DNA of 39,249 nt from Sedimenticola sp. (GCA_026985055.1 JALSQZ010000151.1:1-39249); one strand, 5' to 3'. Positions 8,302 to 15,485 are shown, numbered from the stretch's first letter. Notes: generated from the sequence alone by a model not told the origin. Numbers and translations are program-made.

Positions 8302-8954
8302 CAGAACGCCTGCCCATTCCTCCCACGCGCAACGCCCGGCTGCAGCTCCAGCGCCAGCTGGATTTCCTGCACGCCGGGCATGATCTGCTGGAACGCAAAC
8401 GCGAACTGCTCACGCGCATGGTGCGCCAGCAACTGGGCAGCTACCGCACGCTGCGCGCCGAGGCGGCCCGCCTGGTGGACAGGGCCTATTACTGGCTGAG
8501 CATCACCCAGATGCGCATGGGGGAACGCATGTTGCAACAGGCAGGCCTGGGACTGAGACCAGCGCTAAGGGTTAAAATCCTGCCCCGCAGCAATCTGGGC
8601 GTGGAATACCCGGCGGTACAGGCGGAACAGAACGAGCTGGAGCCGGTAAGTCTCATGTGGACAGACACCGGCTTCGACAAGGTACGCAGCTACCTTGCGG
8701 AAATGGCGGTAGTGCTCGCCCGCCTGGGGGAGGCGGAAATCACCCTGCGGCGCATGCTCAATGAGCAGCGAAAAACCCAGAAGCGGGTCAATGCGCTGAA
8801 ATACAACATTATTCCCCGATACGAAAAAACCATCCATTTCATCGCGGAAAGCCTGGAGGAAGAGGAACGCAACAGCCTGTTCCAGGTCAAACGGCTTCAA
8901 GAGAAGGGCATCTCGAAAAATCGAGATCCCCGGAAGCAATTTGACGATTTCTGA
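8298..8954 (+). CDS. atpD: V/A-type ATPase subunit D (rotor shaft), with repeat-derived C-terminal codons
   Basis: The 218-residue protein forms the coiled-coil rotor axle inside the A3B3 head. Hallmarks are PPTRNARLQLQRQLDFLHAG near the N-terminus, the heptad-rich HDLLERKRELL, and the C-terminal helix LKYNIIPRYEKTIHFIAESL. The GTG at 8298 overlaps atpB. Near the C-terminus a hairpin fragment of the local five-hairpin repeat (8906-8931) is read in frame and supplies roughly GISKNRDPRK before KQFDDF-like residues. Removing it plus a 4-bp duplication would leave LQEKQFDDF in frame. The extra residues lie beyond the core helices, so function may be unaffected. Confidence 0.94.
   Translation: MTERLPIPPTRNARLQLQRQLDFLHAGHDLLERKRELLTRMVRQQLGSYRTLRAEAARLVDRAYYWLSITQMRMGERMLQQAGLGLRPALRVKILPRSNLGVEYPAVQAEQNELEPVSLMWTDTGFDKVRSYLAEMAVVLARLGEAEITLRRMLNEQRKTQKRVNALKYNIIPRYEKTIHFIAESLEEEERNSLFQVKRLQEKGISKNRDPRKQFDDF
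8906..8931. repeat. Solo HP1 hairpin of repeat family A, inside atpD
   Basis: GGGCATCTCGA - AAAA - TCGAGATCCCC is an 11-bp stem with one C-C mismatch. It matches hairpin 1 of the full elements at 11192, 22176 and 38872 (reverse). The flanks are AGAA (8902-8905) and GGAA (8932-8935), a possible decayed 4-bp target duplication. Twenty-six plus four bases make 30, so the atpD frame is kept. Confidence 0.8.
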
Positions 8955-8967
8955 ATGATGGTATGAT
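8941..8967 (+). promoter_or_regulatory. Candidate promoter of the lipoprotein gene
   Basis: TTGACG (8941-8946) is followed 15 bp later by TATGAT (8962-8967), which carries an extended -10 TG at 8959-8960. The spacing is one or two bases short of ideal, but the extended -10 can compensate. It overlaps the end of atpD and would separate lipoprotein expression from the ATPase operon. Confidence 0.5.
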
Positions 8968-9005
8968 GCGCGTCTGCGATTAACGAATATCAAGGAGTTC
9001 AAACC

Positions 9006-9221
9006 ATGAAACTGTCTTCTGTCCTGATTGCAATCACCTTGGCATTTTCCCTGTTGGCGCTACCCGGTTGCGGAGGCGGCGGAGCCAAGGTCAACTCCAC
9101 CGTCACTACCACGACCATGGGACAGGAACTGCAGGATCTGGAAGAAACCTATAACAAGGGTTTGCTCACGGAAGACGAATACAAGAAAGCGCGCAAGGCG
9201 ATTCTCAAGCGCTACAAATAA
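9006..9221 (+). CDS. Small lipoprotein with SHOCT-like C-terminus
   Basis: The 71-residue protein begins with a lipoprotein signal (MKLSSVLIAITLAFSLLALPGC) whose lipobox LPGC puts the lipidated Cys at residue 22. A short Gly/Thr/Ser linker follows. The C-terminus (about 38-70) resembles the SHOCT short helical domain: a helix with LEETYNKGLLTEDEYKKARK and a terminal RY. AAGGAG lies 9 bases before the ATG. It is not an ATPase component; it follows the operon after 51 bp with its own promoter. Its role is unknown. SHOCT domains are thought to mediate oligomerisation. Confidence 0.85.
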   Translation: MKLSSVLIAITLAFSLLALPGCGGGGAKVNSTVTTTTMGQELQDLEETYNKGLLTEDEYKKARKAILKRYK

Positions 9222-9228
9222 TCGCCCT

Positions 9229-9475
9229 TAGCCCGAATATTGCACCGGAATCCGGAATTTTCCCGGAGAGATTTTTGCCCAGATTGTTCGAACGGACAAA
9301 AGCCGATGTTATTCATCGACTTGCAGGGCGTTCGGGCAAGCTGGGTGAAAAAATCCCGGGAAAAACCGGATAGCATGACAGGTACGAACTGTATCCAGCA
9401 TAATCGTCACGCAACAGGCTGTAATTCATGGTAAAAAACCCACATTTTGCGCGTTCTGGTGAAATATGCGGGCTA
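9229..9475 (+). mobile_element. 247-bp TA-flanked MITE, copy 1
   Basis: The ends are imperfect inverted repeats: TAGCCCGAATATTGCACCGG at the left, and the reverse complement of a diverged TTCTGGTGAAATATGCGGGC TA at the right. The left half (about 9252-9374) folds into a long imperfect hairpin with a CGATG-TTATT-CATCG tip. No transposase is encoded. The TA dinucleotides at both ends suggest a TA target site, as used by IS630/mariner-type enzymes. Its right TA is shared with copy 2. Confidence 0.85.
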
Positions 9476-9720
9476 GCCCGAATATTGCACCGGAATCCGG
9501 AATTTTCCCGGAGAGATTTTTGCCCAGATTGTTCGAACGGACAAAAGTCGATGTTATTCATCGGCTTGCAGTGCGTTCGGGCAAGCTGGGTGAAAAGATC
9601 CCGGGAAAAACCGGATAGCATGACAGGTACGAACTGTATCCAGCATAATCGTCACGCAACAGGCTGTAATTCATGGTAAAAAACCCACATTTTGCGCGTT
9701 CTGGTGCAATATTCGGGTTA
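9474..9720 (+). mobile_element. 247-bp TA-flanked MITE, copy 2
   Basis: This is a direct tandem repeat of copy 1, joined through a shared TA. Its right end, TTCTGGTGCAATATTCGGG TTA, is better preserved than that of copy 1 and pairs well with the left TAGCCCGAATATTGCACCGG. The two copies differ at a handful of positions, including GCCGATG/GTCGATG near the hairpin tip. Confidence 0.87.
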
Positions 9721-9761
9721 GCAGGGAGTTGAGATGTTATCAACGCATGCAGTTCCTTGCC

Positions 9762-9780
9762 GATTTGGCATGTTTGGCAA
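9762..9780. promoter_or_regulatory. Direct-repeat site downstream of the AraC gene
   Basis: GATTTGGCATGTTTGGCAA contains two TTTGGC half-sites 9 bp apart. A near copy, GATTTGGC GTGTTTTGGCAA, lies at 10853-10872 on the other side of the AraC-type gene. Tandem half-sites one helical turn apart are what AraC-family activators bind, but the assignment is inferred. Confidence 0.35.
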
Positions 9781-9794
9781 CAAGCTTGGGAAGT

Positions 9795-10790
9795 TTACTG
9801 ATCCGTTTCTCTGAAGTGTTTTGGTGACATGCCTTTCCAGCGCTTGAAAGCACGGCTGAAAGAACTCAGTTCGGCGAAACCGAGAAGAAAGGAGATTTCC
9901 TGAAGAGTCATCTTGCTGTCCCGGATGTACTGGTCAGCCAGCTCCTGGCGAACCTCCGTGAGCAGACGCTTGAAGGTCGTGCCCTCCGCCTGAAGTCTGC
10001 GTTGCAGGGTTCTTTCCGTCATGAACAGCGCTTTGGCAATCCGTGCGTCGGAGATATGTCCGGAAGGAAGTTCCTCGACAATGGCTGCCTTGACTCTTTC
10101 GATGATGTTTTCCTTGTCCAGGTTGCTCAGGTATTCGCGCATCAGCTGGTCATGCAACAAGGACAGTTGCGCATGAGATGTTGAGCGGATTTTTTCTGCT
10201 TCTTCCCGCTCAAGACGGAAGCAAGTGATTTCCGCGTCGAATTCCACGGGACATTGAAAGAGTGCGTAATATGGAGCGGGATCGCGGGGAGCGGAATGGG
10301 CAAAAGAGACGGATGTGGGATGCAACTTGTGGTCACCGTTGCAGCGGATCATGGCAAGCAACATGGCCATGGAAGTGTCACTGCGGGAGGTGAGGGCGAT
10401 ATTTCCGAGGAATCTGAATTCCATGGCAATATCAATATCCGTTTCCACCAGGGTGAGTTTGCTGCCTTCGGTAACGATTTTGCTGAAACGTTGCAGACGT
10501 TTGAATGCGGCATGCAGGGTTTCGCTGGTGATCCAGGCATATCCCAGTGGCCCCATATGACTGGGATGCCAGAATTCAGCGGCTTTCAGGCCGAAACTGC
10601 TTTCGGGAATGATATTCTCCATTTTCTCGAACAATGCCAATACCTGACTTATGCGAAAACGCGCATTGATATCGGCGATTCGCCTTGGATCGATGGCCAG
10701 TTCCCGAAGTATCGGCAGCGGATCAACATCATAGGAACGCATGATGCTCATCATCAAATCCAGTGCGGGCGAATAGAAACTCAGGGGCAT
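9795..10790 (-). CDS. AraC-family transcriptional regulator
   Basis: The 331-residue protein has a long N-terminal ligand-binding part of the Arabinose_bd type (about 10-200, with FGLKAAEFWHPSHMGPLGYA) and a C-terminal double helix-turn-helix (about 235-328). The second helix-turn-helix is classic: MTLQEISFLLGFAELSSFSRAFKRWKGMSP ends the AraC signature. Family members of this length include OruR- and ArgR-like or stress-related regulators; the ligand cannot be read from the sequence. The gene is monocistronic and divergent from a small orphan gene at 10970. TTTGGC-type direct repeats flank it on both sides and may be its operators. Confidence 0.93.
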   Translation of the reverse strand: MPLSFYSPALDLMMSIMRSYDVDPLPILRELAIDPRRIADINARFRISQVLALFEKMENIIPESSFGLKAAEFWHPSHMGPLGYAWITSETLHAAFKRLQRFSKIVTEGSKLTLVETDIDIAMEFRFLGNIALTSRSDTSMAMLLAMIRCNGDHKLHPTSVSFAHSAPRDPAPYYALFQCPVEFDAEITCFRLEREEAEKIRSTSHAQLSLLHDQLMREYLSNLDKENIIERVKAAIVEELPSGHISDARIAKALFMTERTLQRRLQAEGTTFKRLLTEVRQELADQYIRDSKMTLQEISFLLGFAELSSFSRAFKRWKGMSPKHFRETDQ

Positions 10791-10852
10791 GGGGAAAGCT
10801 GGCTCCGGTCAGGTACAGCAGAAAAATCGCATGTTTCCCATTCACCGTCAAT

Positions 10853-10872
10853 GATTTGGCGTGTTTTGGCAA
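10853..10872. promoter_or_regulatory. Direct-repeat site upstream of the AraC gene
   Basis: Two TTTGGC half-sites lie 10 bp apart, nearly matching 9762-9780. The site is 63 bp upstream of the AraC-type start, next to a minus-strand TTGACG (10849-10844) that could be a -35 element. An autoregulatory operator is plausible. Confidence 0.38.
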
Positions 10873-10969
10873 TGGGTATTTTTTGAGGATGGGGTAGCCT
10901 TCCAACTTTGCGGAAACAGGCCCGAGTCAACAGGTGTGGAGACTGTGTATCCCGCCAGGAAAAGCTGTT

Positions 10970-11185
10970 ATGAAACTGACTCCGACCCCGGAATTAATGG
11001 AAATGCTGTTGCTTGAAGAGCGGGCAAGAGAAGAAATTGAATTTTGGGAATCGTACGTAATTCGTTCTCTCGCTCATGCCGGAAAGCCTTTTCCGGTAAG
11101 AGCCATCCAGGCCATGGCCGAGGCTGAGAAGAAACTTGCCATATGCCTGAAGATGGCCCATAAAGATCATGTTGGGGTTCATTGA
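10970..11185 (+). CDS. Hypothetical 71-residue soluble protein
   Basis: The product is a short, mostly helical charged protein (MKLTPTPELMEMLLLEERAR at the start, then EFWESYVIRSLAHAGKPFPV). There is no signal peptide or membrane segment and I do not recognise the family. The ATG at 10970 has an AGGAAAAG upstream at about 9 bases; a GTG at 10934 would add 12 residues of unlikely content. It is divergent from the AraC-type gene and could be its target. A full family A repeat follows it 6 bp after the stop. Confidence 0.6.
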   Translation: MKLTPTPELMEMLLLEERAREEIEFWESYVIRSLAHAGKPFPVRAIQAMAEAEKKLAICLKMAHKDHVGVH

Positions 11186-11191
11186 GCTGTA

Positions 11192-11341
11192 GGGCATCTC
11201 GAAAAATCGGGATGCCCGAGTGGGACAGGGATGTCCCACCATTTTCGATCACCTAAAGTGATTGAAAATGTGAGCGAAGAGGAAAGCGCATCTTCTCTTT
11301 GCGAGGAAAAAATTCCATGGAAGGAATTTTTCGAGGTTCCC
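11192..11341 (+). repeat. Five-hairpin repeat family A, full copy A1
   Basis: The 150-bp element is bounded by GGGCATCTCG and CGAGGTTCCC and flanked by TGTA on both sides (11188-11191 and 11342-11345). The order is HP1 (GGGCATC..GATGCCC), HP2 (GTGGGACA-GGGA-TGTCCCAC), HP3 (CATTTTCGATCAC..GTGATTGAAAATG), HP4 (GCGAAGAG..CTCTTTGC, loop GAAAGCGCATCTT) and HP5 (AAAAATTCC-ATGGAA-GGAATTTTT). There is no open reading frame. It sits between two convergent genes. Confidence 0.88.
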
Positions 11342-11414
11342 TGTAGAAATTCGGATCAATAAATCAATTGAAGGCTTGCGGAAAACCGGAACATGTGGTC
11401 TTTGTGCTCCAAGC

Positions 11415-11648
11415 CTATGTCAGCCATTGCTGAATGTTCTTTCGATCTGGTAGTCCGCCGGCATGAACCACCTTGCCGTCGACAACCACGCCCGGAGTGG
11501 ACATGACCCCATAGCTCATGATCTGACCAACATCTTCTACCTTCTCCAGTTTGATTTCCAGCCCGAGCTCTGCGGCCGTTTTTTCGATAAGTCTGGCTGT
11601 GGTTTTGCAGTTGGCGCAGCCACTGCCCAGAACCTTGATTGTCTTCAT
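11415..11648 (-). CDS. Thioredoxin-fold redox-active disulfide protein
   Basis: The 77-residue mini-thioredoxin has its CXXC motif as GSGCANCKTT (Cys11, Cys14) and the cis-Pro region MSTPGVVVDGKVVHAGG (about 49-65). It belongs to the 'redox-active disulfide protein 2' group commonly encoded beside YraQ/ArsP-like permeases. Here it lies downstream of such a permease on the same strand, 183 bp away. It may reduce or transfer the permease's thiol-bound substrate, which is inference. An AAGGAGATAAA stretch upstream of the start is a good ribosome binding site. Confidence 0.9.
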   Translation of the reverse strand: MKTIKVLGSGCANCKTTARLIEKTAAELGLEIKLEKVEDVGQIMSYGVMSTPGVVVDGKVVHAGGLPDRKNIQQWLT

Positions 11649-11713
11649 GTTTTTATCTCCTTTACAGATTTATGAACGGATGGAATTTGCAACAAGAACA
11701 TACGGCATCTCTG

Positions 11714-11761
11714 GGAGTCTGTCGGATTTGCAGCCGATCAGTGTTCAATCCGACAGACTCC
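11714..11761. repeat. 15-bp perfect inverted repeat between permease and redox gene
   Basis: GGAGTCTGTCGGATT (11714-11728) is followed after 18 nt by its exact reverse complement (11747-11761). It would form a strong hairpin in the permease transcript just after the gene. There is no T-run on either side, so a simple intrinsic terminator is not supported. It could be an attenuating or stabilising structure or a mobile-element scar. Confidence 0.6.
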
Positions 11762-11763
11762 TG

Positions 11764-11825
11764 GGGGATCTCGAAAAATTCCCTCCCTGGAATTTTTCTC
11801 GTCGCAAAGAGAAAATGTGATTTCC
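11764..11825 (-). repeat. Truncated family A repeat (HP5 plus part of HP4)
   Basis: GGGGATCTCGAAAAATTCC, a loop and GGAATTTTTC form HP5; GTCGCAAAGAGAAAATG then starts HP4, which is broken off. The orientation is reverse, as in the copy at 38872. It ends just before the permease stop codon at 11832. Confidence 0.78.
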
Positions 11826-11831
11826 GGTTTC

Positions 11832-12788
11832 TCATGAAATCAGATTGAATCCCCAACCCACGAGCATGAATGCTATGGCCAAAACACCGGCATACAGAGC
11901 CAGTGCCGGCCATTTGATGACTTTTCGCAAAATGAGCATTTCTGGAAGTGAAAGAGCGGCGATACTCATCATCAGCGCCAGCACCGTACCCAGTGCCACT
12001 CCTTTTCCCAGCATGGCCTCGGCAATTGGAATTACGCCAGTGGCATTGGAGTAGAGAGGGATGCCAAGCAGAACAGCTGCAGGAACCGACCACCAGTTGT
12101 CTTCGCCGCCAAGATATTCGCTGACCCAGGCCTCCGGCACATAACCATGGAACAGGGCTCCCAGCGCAATACCCATCACTACCCATTTCCAGATCCGGCC
12201 AAGGATTTCCTTCACTTCGTGCCAAGCATAACGGTGGCGCCCACCCAGGGATGTATCCGGTTTTTCGCGTTCTGTGTTGCCCATGGAAATCTTCCACACA
12301 TAGTCTTCCACCCAGCGTTCGGGTTTGAAACGTTCCATGATCATGCCCCCGAAATATGCAACGGTCAGTCCGGAAGCGATATACAGAGCAGCGAGTTTCC
12401 ATCCCAGAATGCCTATCAGGATGACTGCGGCTACCTCGTTGATCATAGGACTGGCAACAAGAAAAGAGAAGGTGACGCCCAGGGGAATGCCAGCTTCCAC
12501 GAAACCGATGAACAAAGGTACGGAAGAACAGGAGCAGAAAGGCGTGACCGCGCCCAACAGAATTGCAAGACTGCGCGCCAGCCATTTGGGTTTGTTACGC
12601 ACGAACTCACGTACTTTTTCCGGTGAGAGCAGAGCACGCAACAGGCCCATGATGTAGATCACCAGGATCAGTAACACCAGAATCTTGCTGAGATCCATGA
12701 TGAAGAACTGAAGGGCGCTCCCCAGCTTGCTGTCCGCAGACAATCCCAGCCATTGATACGCGATCAGATTGCCAAGCCCTTCGAACAT
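11832..12788 (-). CDS. YraQ/ArsP-type permease (DUF318 family)
   Basis: The 318-residue membrane protein has about eight hydrophobic segments and the family's cysteine motif VTPFCSCSSVPLFIGF (about 80-95), plus a second conserved block ASPMINEVAAVIL (about 112-124). ArsP members export trivalent organoarsenicals, while others accompany redox-disulfide proteins with unknown substrates. The link to arsJ, gap and arsR makes arsenic the likely substrate class. The ATG at 12788 lies 6 bases after a perfect TATAAT and has no Shine-Dalgarno, so the message may be leaderless. A TTG at 12794 is a less likely start. Confidence 0.88.
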   Translation of the reverse strand: MFEGLGNLIAYQWLGLSADSKLGSALQFFIMDLSKILVLLILVIYIMGLLRALLSPEKVREFVRNKPKWLARSLAILLGAVTPFCSCSSVPLFIGFVEAGIPLGVTFSFLVASPMINEVAAVILIGILGWKLAALYIASGLTVAYFGGMIMERFKPERWVEDYVWKISMGNTEREKPDTSLGGRHRYAWHEVKEILGRIWKWVVMGIALGALFHGYVPEAWVSEYLGGEDNWWSVPAAVLLGIPLYSNATGVIPIAEAMLGKGVALGTVLALMMSIAALSLPEMLILRKVIKWPALALYAGVLAIAFMLVGWGFNLIS

Positions 12789-12794
12789 GTGCAA

Positions 12795-12823
12795 ATTATA
12801 TATGAAATTCCATATGTATTCAA
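12795..12823 (-). promoter_or_regulatory. Promoter with overlapping dyad for the permease, probably leaderless
   Basis: On the minus strand, TTGAAT (12823-12818) and a perfect TATAAT (12800-12795) are 17 bp apart, and the start codon A lies 7 bases after the -10. The spacer holds a dyad, ATATG-GAATTT-CATAT, extendable to 22 bp with a few mismatches. An ArsR-type repressor bound there would block RNA polymerase. Confidence 0.65.
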
Positions 12824-12925
12824 TGCTGTCATTTGCAATGGCAGGTTTGTCAGACCCTTCGGCAAGTTGCTGTTTGACTCAAAGTCCGCAAGAAAGGGGA
12901 GTAGGGGGGCTTGCAGGAAATATTT

Positions 12926-14149
12926 TCACGCGGGCGATTGCAAGGGTTTTTCCCGGGGAACTTCCGGCAGCAGGACTGACAGCAAGGCGGCAATGATGAT
13001 GAAAACAGTGGAAATCCAGAGACAGCCTTCCAGACCCCATTGCTGGTAGGACCAGCCGGACAGCAGAGTGCCGGCCAAACGGCCACCGGCATTGGCCATG
13101 TAATAGAACCCCACGTTCATGGCTACCTTGTCATGGGAGGAGTAGGCCAGAATCAGATAGGAATGCACAGCAGAGTTGATGGCAAATACAGCACCAAAAA
13201 GAATCAGCCCGATAACGATCACCAGATCCGCTGTCCAGCCCCAGGACAATCCCAGGGCGATGCCAGCGGGAAATACGGCCAGAATTGCGGCCCAGATGCG
13301 AGCTGTGGCACCGTCCGGCCCTTTGCCATGATGGCTTCTGCCAAGGAGTCGTGGCGCGCTGGCCTGGATGAATCCATAGCCGATGACCCACAGGGCGAGA
13401 AAGGCACCTACCTGGGTAAATTTCCATTCGAGAACATCATAGAGAAACACCGGCAGACCGACCACGAACCACACATCGCGTGAACCGAAAAGGAAAAAAC
13501 GGGCGGCGGACAACCAGTTGATGGCGGCTACCGTGGAAAACACCTGGCTGAATTTTGGTTTGGATGTCATTCTTCCTACCCCGCCGGGGAGCAGGGCAAT
13601 CGTGGTGAGTAATGCCAGTAGCAACATGCCGGCCAGGATCAGCAATGTGCTTCGGAAACCCGTCCATTCCAGCAGTGCCGCGCCAATGAAGAAGCCGCCC
13701 CCCTTGAGTGCGTTTTTGGAACCAGTGAGAATGGCTACCCATTTGAACAGTTTTGTCTGGTTGCCGTCTTTTACCAGGGTCTTGACCGATGCCTTGGCAG
13801 ACATTTTGTTGAGATCCTTGGCAATTCCCGAAAGTGCCTGGGCGAACATCACATAGGCTACAGAGAGCCAGGCGTCGGGGACGGCCAGCATGAGCAGGGC
13901 AACAATTTGCAGGCCCATGCCGAGATGCATGGTGAGATTCAAGCCGATACGTGCCCCCAGCCAGCCGCCCACCAGATTTGTGACAATGCCGAAAACCTCA
14001 TAAAAGACAAAAAGCATGGCCACAGCAAAAGGTGAATACCCAAGCAGATAGAAATAGAACACCACCAGCATGCGAATGGCGCCGTCAGTGATGGTGAACG
14101 CCCAGTAACCACCGGTGATGGCGAGATAGTTGCGAAAGCTCTGATTCAT
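12926..14149 (-). CDS. arsJ: ArsJ, major facilitator exporter of 1-arseno-3-phosphoglycerate
   Basis: The 407-residue protein has about 12 membrane helices and starts [20 protein letters not shown]. The segment [19 protein letters not shown] (about 115-133) is typical of ArsJ. ArsJ works with a dedicated GAPDH: arsenate replaces phosphate in the GAPDH reaction and the unstable product is exported, giving arsenate resistance. The gap gene directly precedes it with a 4-bp ATGA overlap, which fixes this start; an in-frame extension into gap is rejected. The pair is characteristic, so I am confident of the assignment. Confidence 0.93.
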   Translation of the reverse strand: MNQSFRNYLAITGGYWAFTITDGAIRMLVVFYFYLLGYSPFAVAMLFVFYEVFGIVTNLVGGWLGARIGLNLTMHLGMGLQIVALLMLAVPDAWLSVAYVMFAQALSGIAKDLNKMSAKASVKTLVKDGNQTKLFKWVAILTGSKNALKGGGFFIGAALLEWTGFRSTLLILAGMLLLALLTTIALLPGGVGRMTSKPKFSQVFSTVAAINWLSAARFFLFGSRDVWFVVGLPVFLYDVLEWKFTQVGAFLALWVIGYGFIQASAPRLLGRSHHGKGPDGATARIWAAILAVFPAGIALGLSWGWTADLVIVIGLILFGAVFAINSAVHSYLILAYSSHDKVAMNVGFYYMANAGGRLAGTLLSGWSYQQWGLEGCLWISTVFIIIAALLSVLLPEVPREKPLQSPA

Positions 14150-15165
14150 CGTTCTGGCTGCATGCTTTCCGCCATCATCTGTGCGATTTCCATCATGCGG
14201 TTCACATAGCCCCATTCGTTGTCATACCAGGCATATATTTTCACCTGGGTATCGTCGATTACCATGGTGGACAGGGCGTCAATTATGGATGAGCGCGGGT
14301 CATTTACATAGTCGATGGACACCAGGGGGCGTTCTTCGTATCCCAGAATACCTTTGAGTTCACCTTCAGCGGCTTCCTTGAACAAATCATTCAGCTCTTC
14401 CCGTGTGACCGGTCTGGCGGCTTCAAATACGAAATCGGTGAGTGACGCATTGAGCAGCGGTACACGTATGGCGTGGCCATTCAGCCTGCCTTCCAGTTCG
14501 GGGAAGATTCGAGTGATGGCTTTTGCGGAACCGGTGGTGGTCGGTATCAATGACTGGCCGCAGGCTCTGGCCCGGCGCAGATCCGAATGCCCCTTGTCGA
14601 CGATGGTCTGGGTGTTGGTGATGTCATGTATGGTGGTCATGCTGCCATGCATGATGCCAACTTTTTCCTGCATGACTTTTACTACCGGCGCCAGACAGTT
14701 GGTAGTGCAGGATGCAGCCGTGACGATATGATGAACTTGTGGGTCATACAGATGATGGTTGACGCCATACACGATGTTCAATCCGGGATCAGCTACAGGA
14801 GCGGATACCAGAACTTTCCGTACTCCCTGGTCGAAATATGCCTGTAGAGCCTGTTCCGTCTTGAATGCGCCAGAACATTCAATGACCAGATCCACTCCTT
14901 TCTCTGCCCAGTCCACCTCGGATGGCACAGCCCGATTACTGAAGCTTGTTTTGTGTCCATCTACAATAATGGCGTCCTTGCCGGTTGTTATGTGGTGATC
15001 CCAATGACCGTGTACGGAATCGAATTCAAGCAAATGTGCGTGGCAATCCGCATCACCATTGATTTCATTGACATGCACGATTTCATAGGCCGGGTTGCCC
15101 CATCCGGCGCGAAAACCCAGTTTGCCCATGCGCCCAAAGCCGTTGATCCCGATCCTGATGCTCAT
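14146..15165 (-). CDS. gap: ArsJ-associated glyceraldehyde-3-phosphate dehydrogenase
   Basis: The 339-residue enzyme has the NAD-binding start [20 protein letters not shown] and the catalytic block [15 protein letters not shown] (about 150-164) with the active-site Cys. [10 protein letters not shown] closes the C-terminal domain. In this context it probably makes 1-arseno-3-phosphoglycerate for ArsJ rather than serving central glycolysis. The ribosome binding site AGAGGAAAA is 6 bases before the ATG. A 247-bp MITE begins 17 bp upstream of the start, between the ribosome binding site and the presumed promoter. Confidence 0.95.
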   Translation of the reverse strand: MSIRIGINGFGRMGKLGFRAGWGNPAYEIVHVNEINGDADCHAHLLEFDSVHGHWDHHITTGKDAIIVDGHKTSFSNRAVPSEVDWAEKGVDLVIECSGAFKTEQALQAYFDQGVRKVLVSAPVADPGLNIVYGVNHHLYDPQVHHIVTAASCTTNCLAPVVKVMQEKVGIMHGSMTTIHDITNTQTIVDKGHSDLRRARACGQSLIPTTTGSAKAITRIFPELEGRLNGHAIRVPLLNASLTDFVFEAARPVTREELNDLFKEAAEGELKGILGYEERPLVSIDYVNDPRSSIIDALSTMVIDDTQVKIYAWYDNEWGYVNRMMEIAQMMAESMQPER

Positions 15166-15181
15166 TTGTTTTTCCTCTGAC

Positions 15182-15428
15182 TAACCCGAATATTGCACCA
15201 GAACGCGCAAAATGTGGGTTTTTTACCATGAATTACAGCCTGTTGCGTGATGAGTATGCTGGATACAGTTCGTACCTGTCATGCTATCCGGTTTTTCCCG
15301 GGATCTTTTCACCCAGCTTGCCCGAACGCCCTGCAAGTCGATGAATGACATCGGCTTTTGTCCGTTCGAACAATCTGGGCAAAAACCTCTCCGGGAAAAT
15401 TCCGGATTCCGGTGCAATATTCGGGCTA
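15182..15428 (-). mobile_element. 247-bp TA-flanked MITE, copy 3, in the gap leader
   Basis: The element is the same length as copies 1 and 2 but inverted relative to them. It starts TAACCCGAATATTGCACCAG and ends with TTCCGGTGCAATATTCGGGC TA, with TA at both boundaries. The hairpin tip reads CGATG-AATGA-CATCG. It lies wholly inside the presumed 5' leader of the gap-arsJ mRNA, so the transcript would carry the long hairpin just ahead of the gap ribosome binding site. Confidence 0.88.
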
Positions 15429-15485
15429 ACAGTCAATATAATATCGTTTAGCATATATATAACGCAAAACGAATATATCAGCAGA
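15429..15485 (-). promoter_or_regulatory. AT-rich promoter/operator region of the gap-arsJ operon
   Basis: This very AT-rich stretch holds the dyad ATATATAACG-CAAAA-CGAATATAT (15455-15478), in the style of ArsR/SmtB-family operators. A minus-strand TTGCGT (15467-15462) and TATTAT (15443-15438) are 18 bp apart and could be -35 and -10 elements. The hexamers are weak matches; the dyad and position are the stronger argument. Confidence 0.45.

Noticed and set aside
9240..9434. A 64-codon open frame inside each MITE copy, with a CPDC motif
   Set aside because: It spans the internal hairpin and most of the element, has no ribosome binding site, and is shared between copies only because the DNA is duplicated. 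No transposase-like features.
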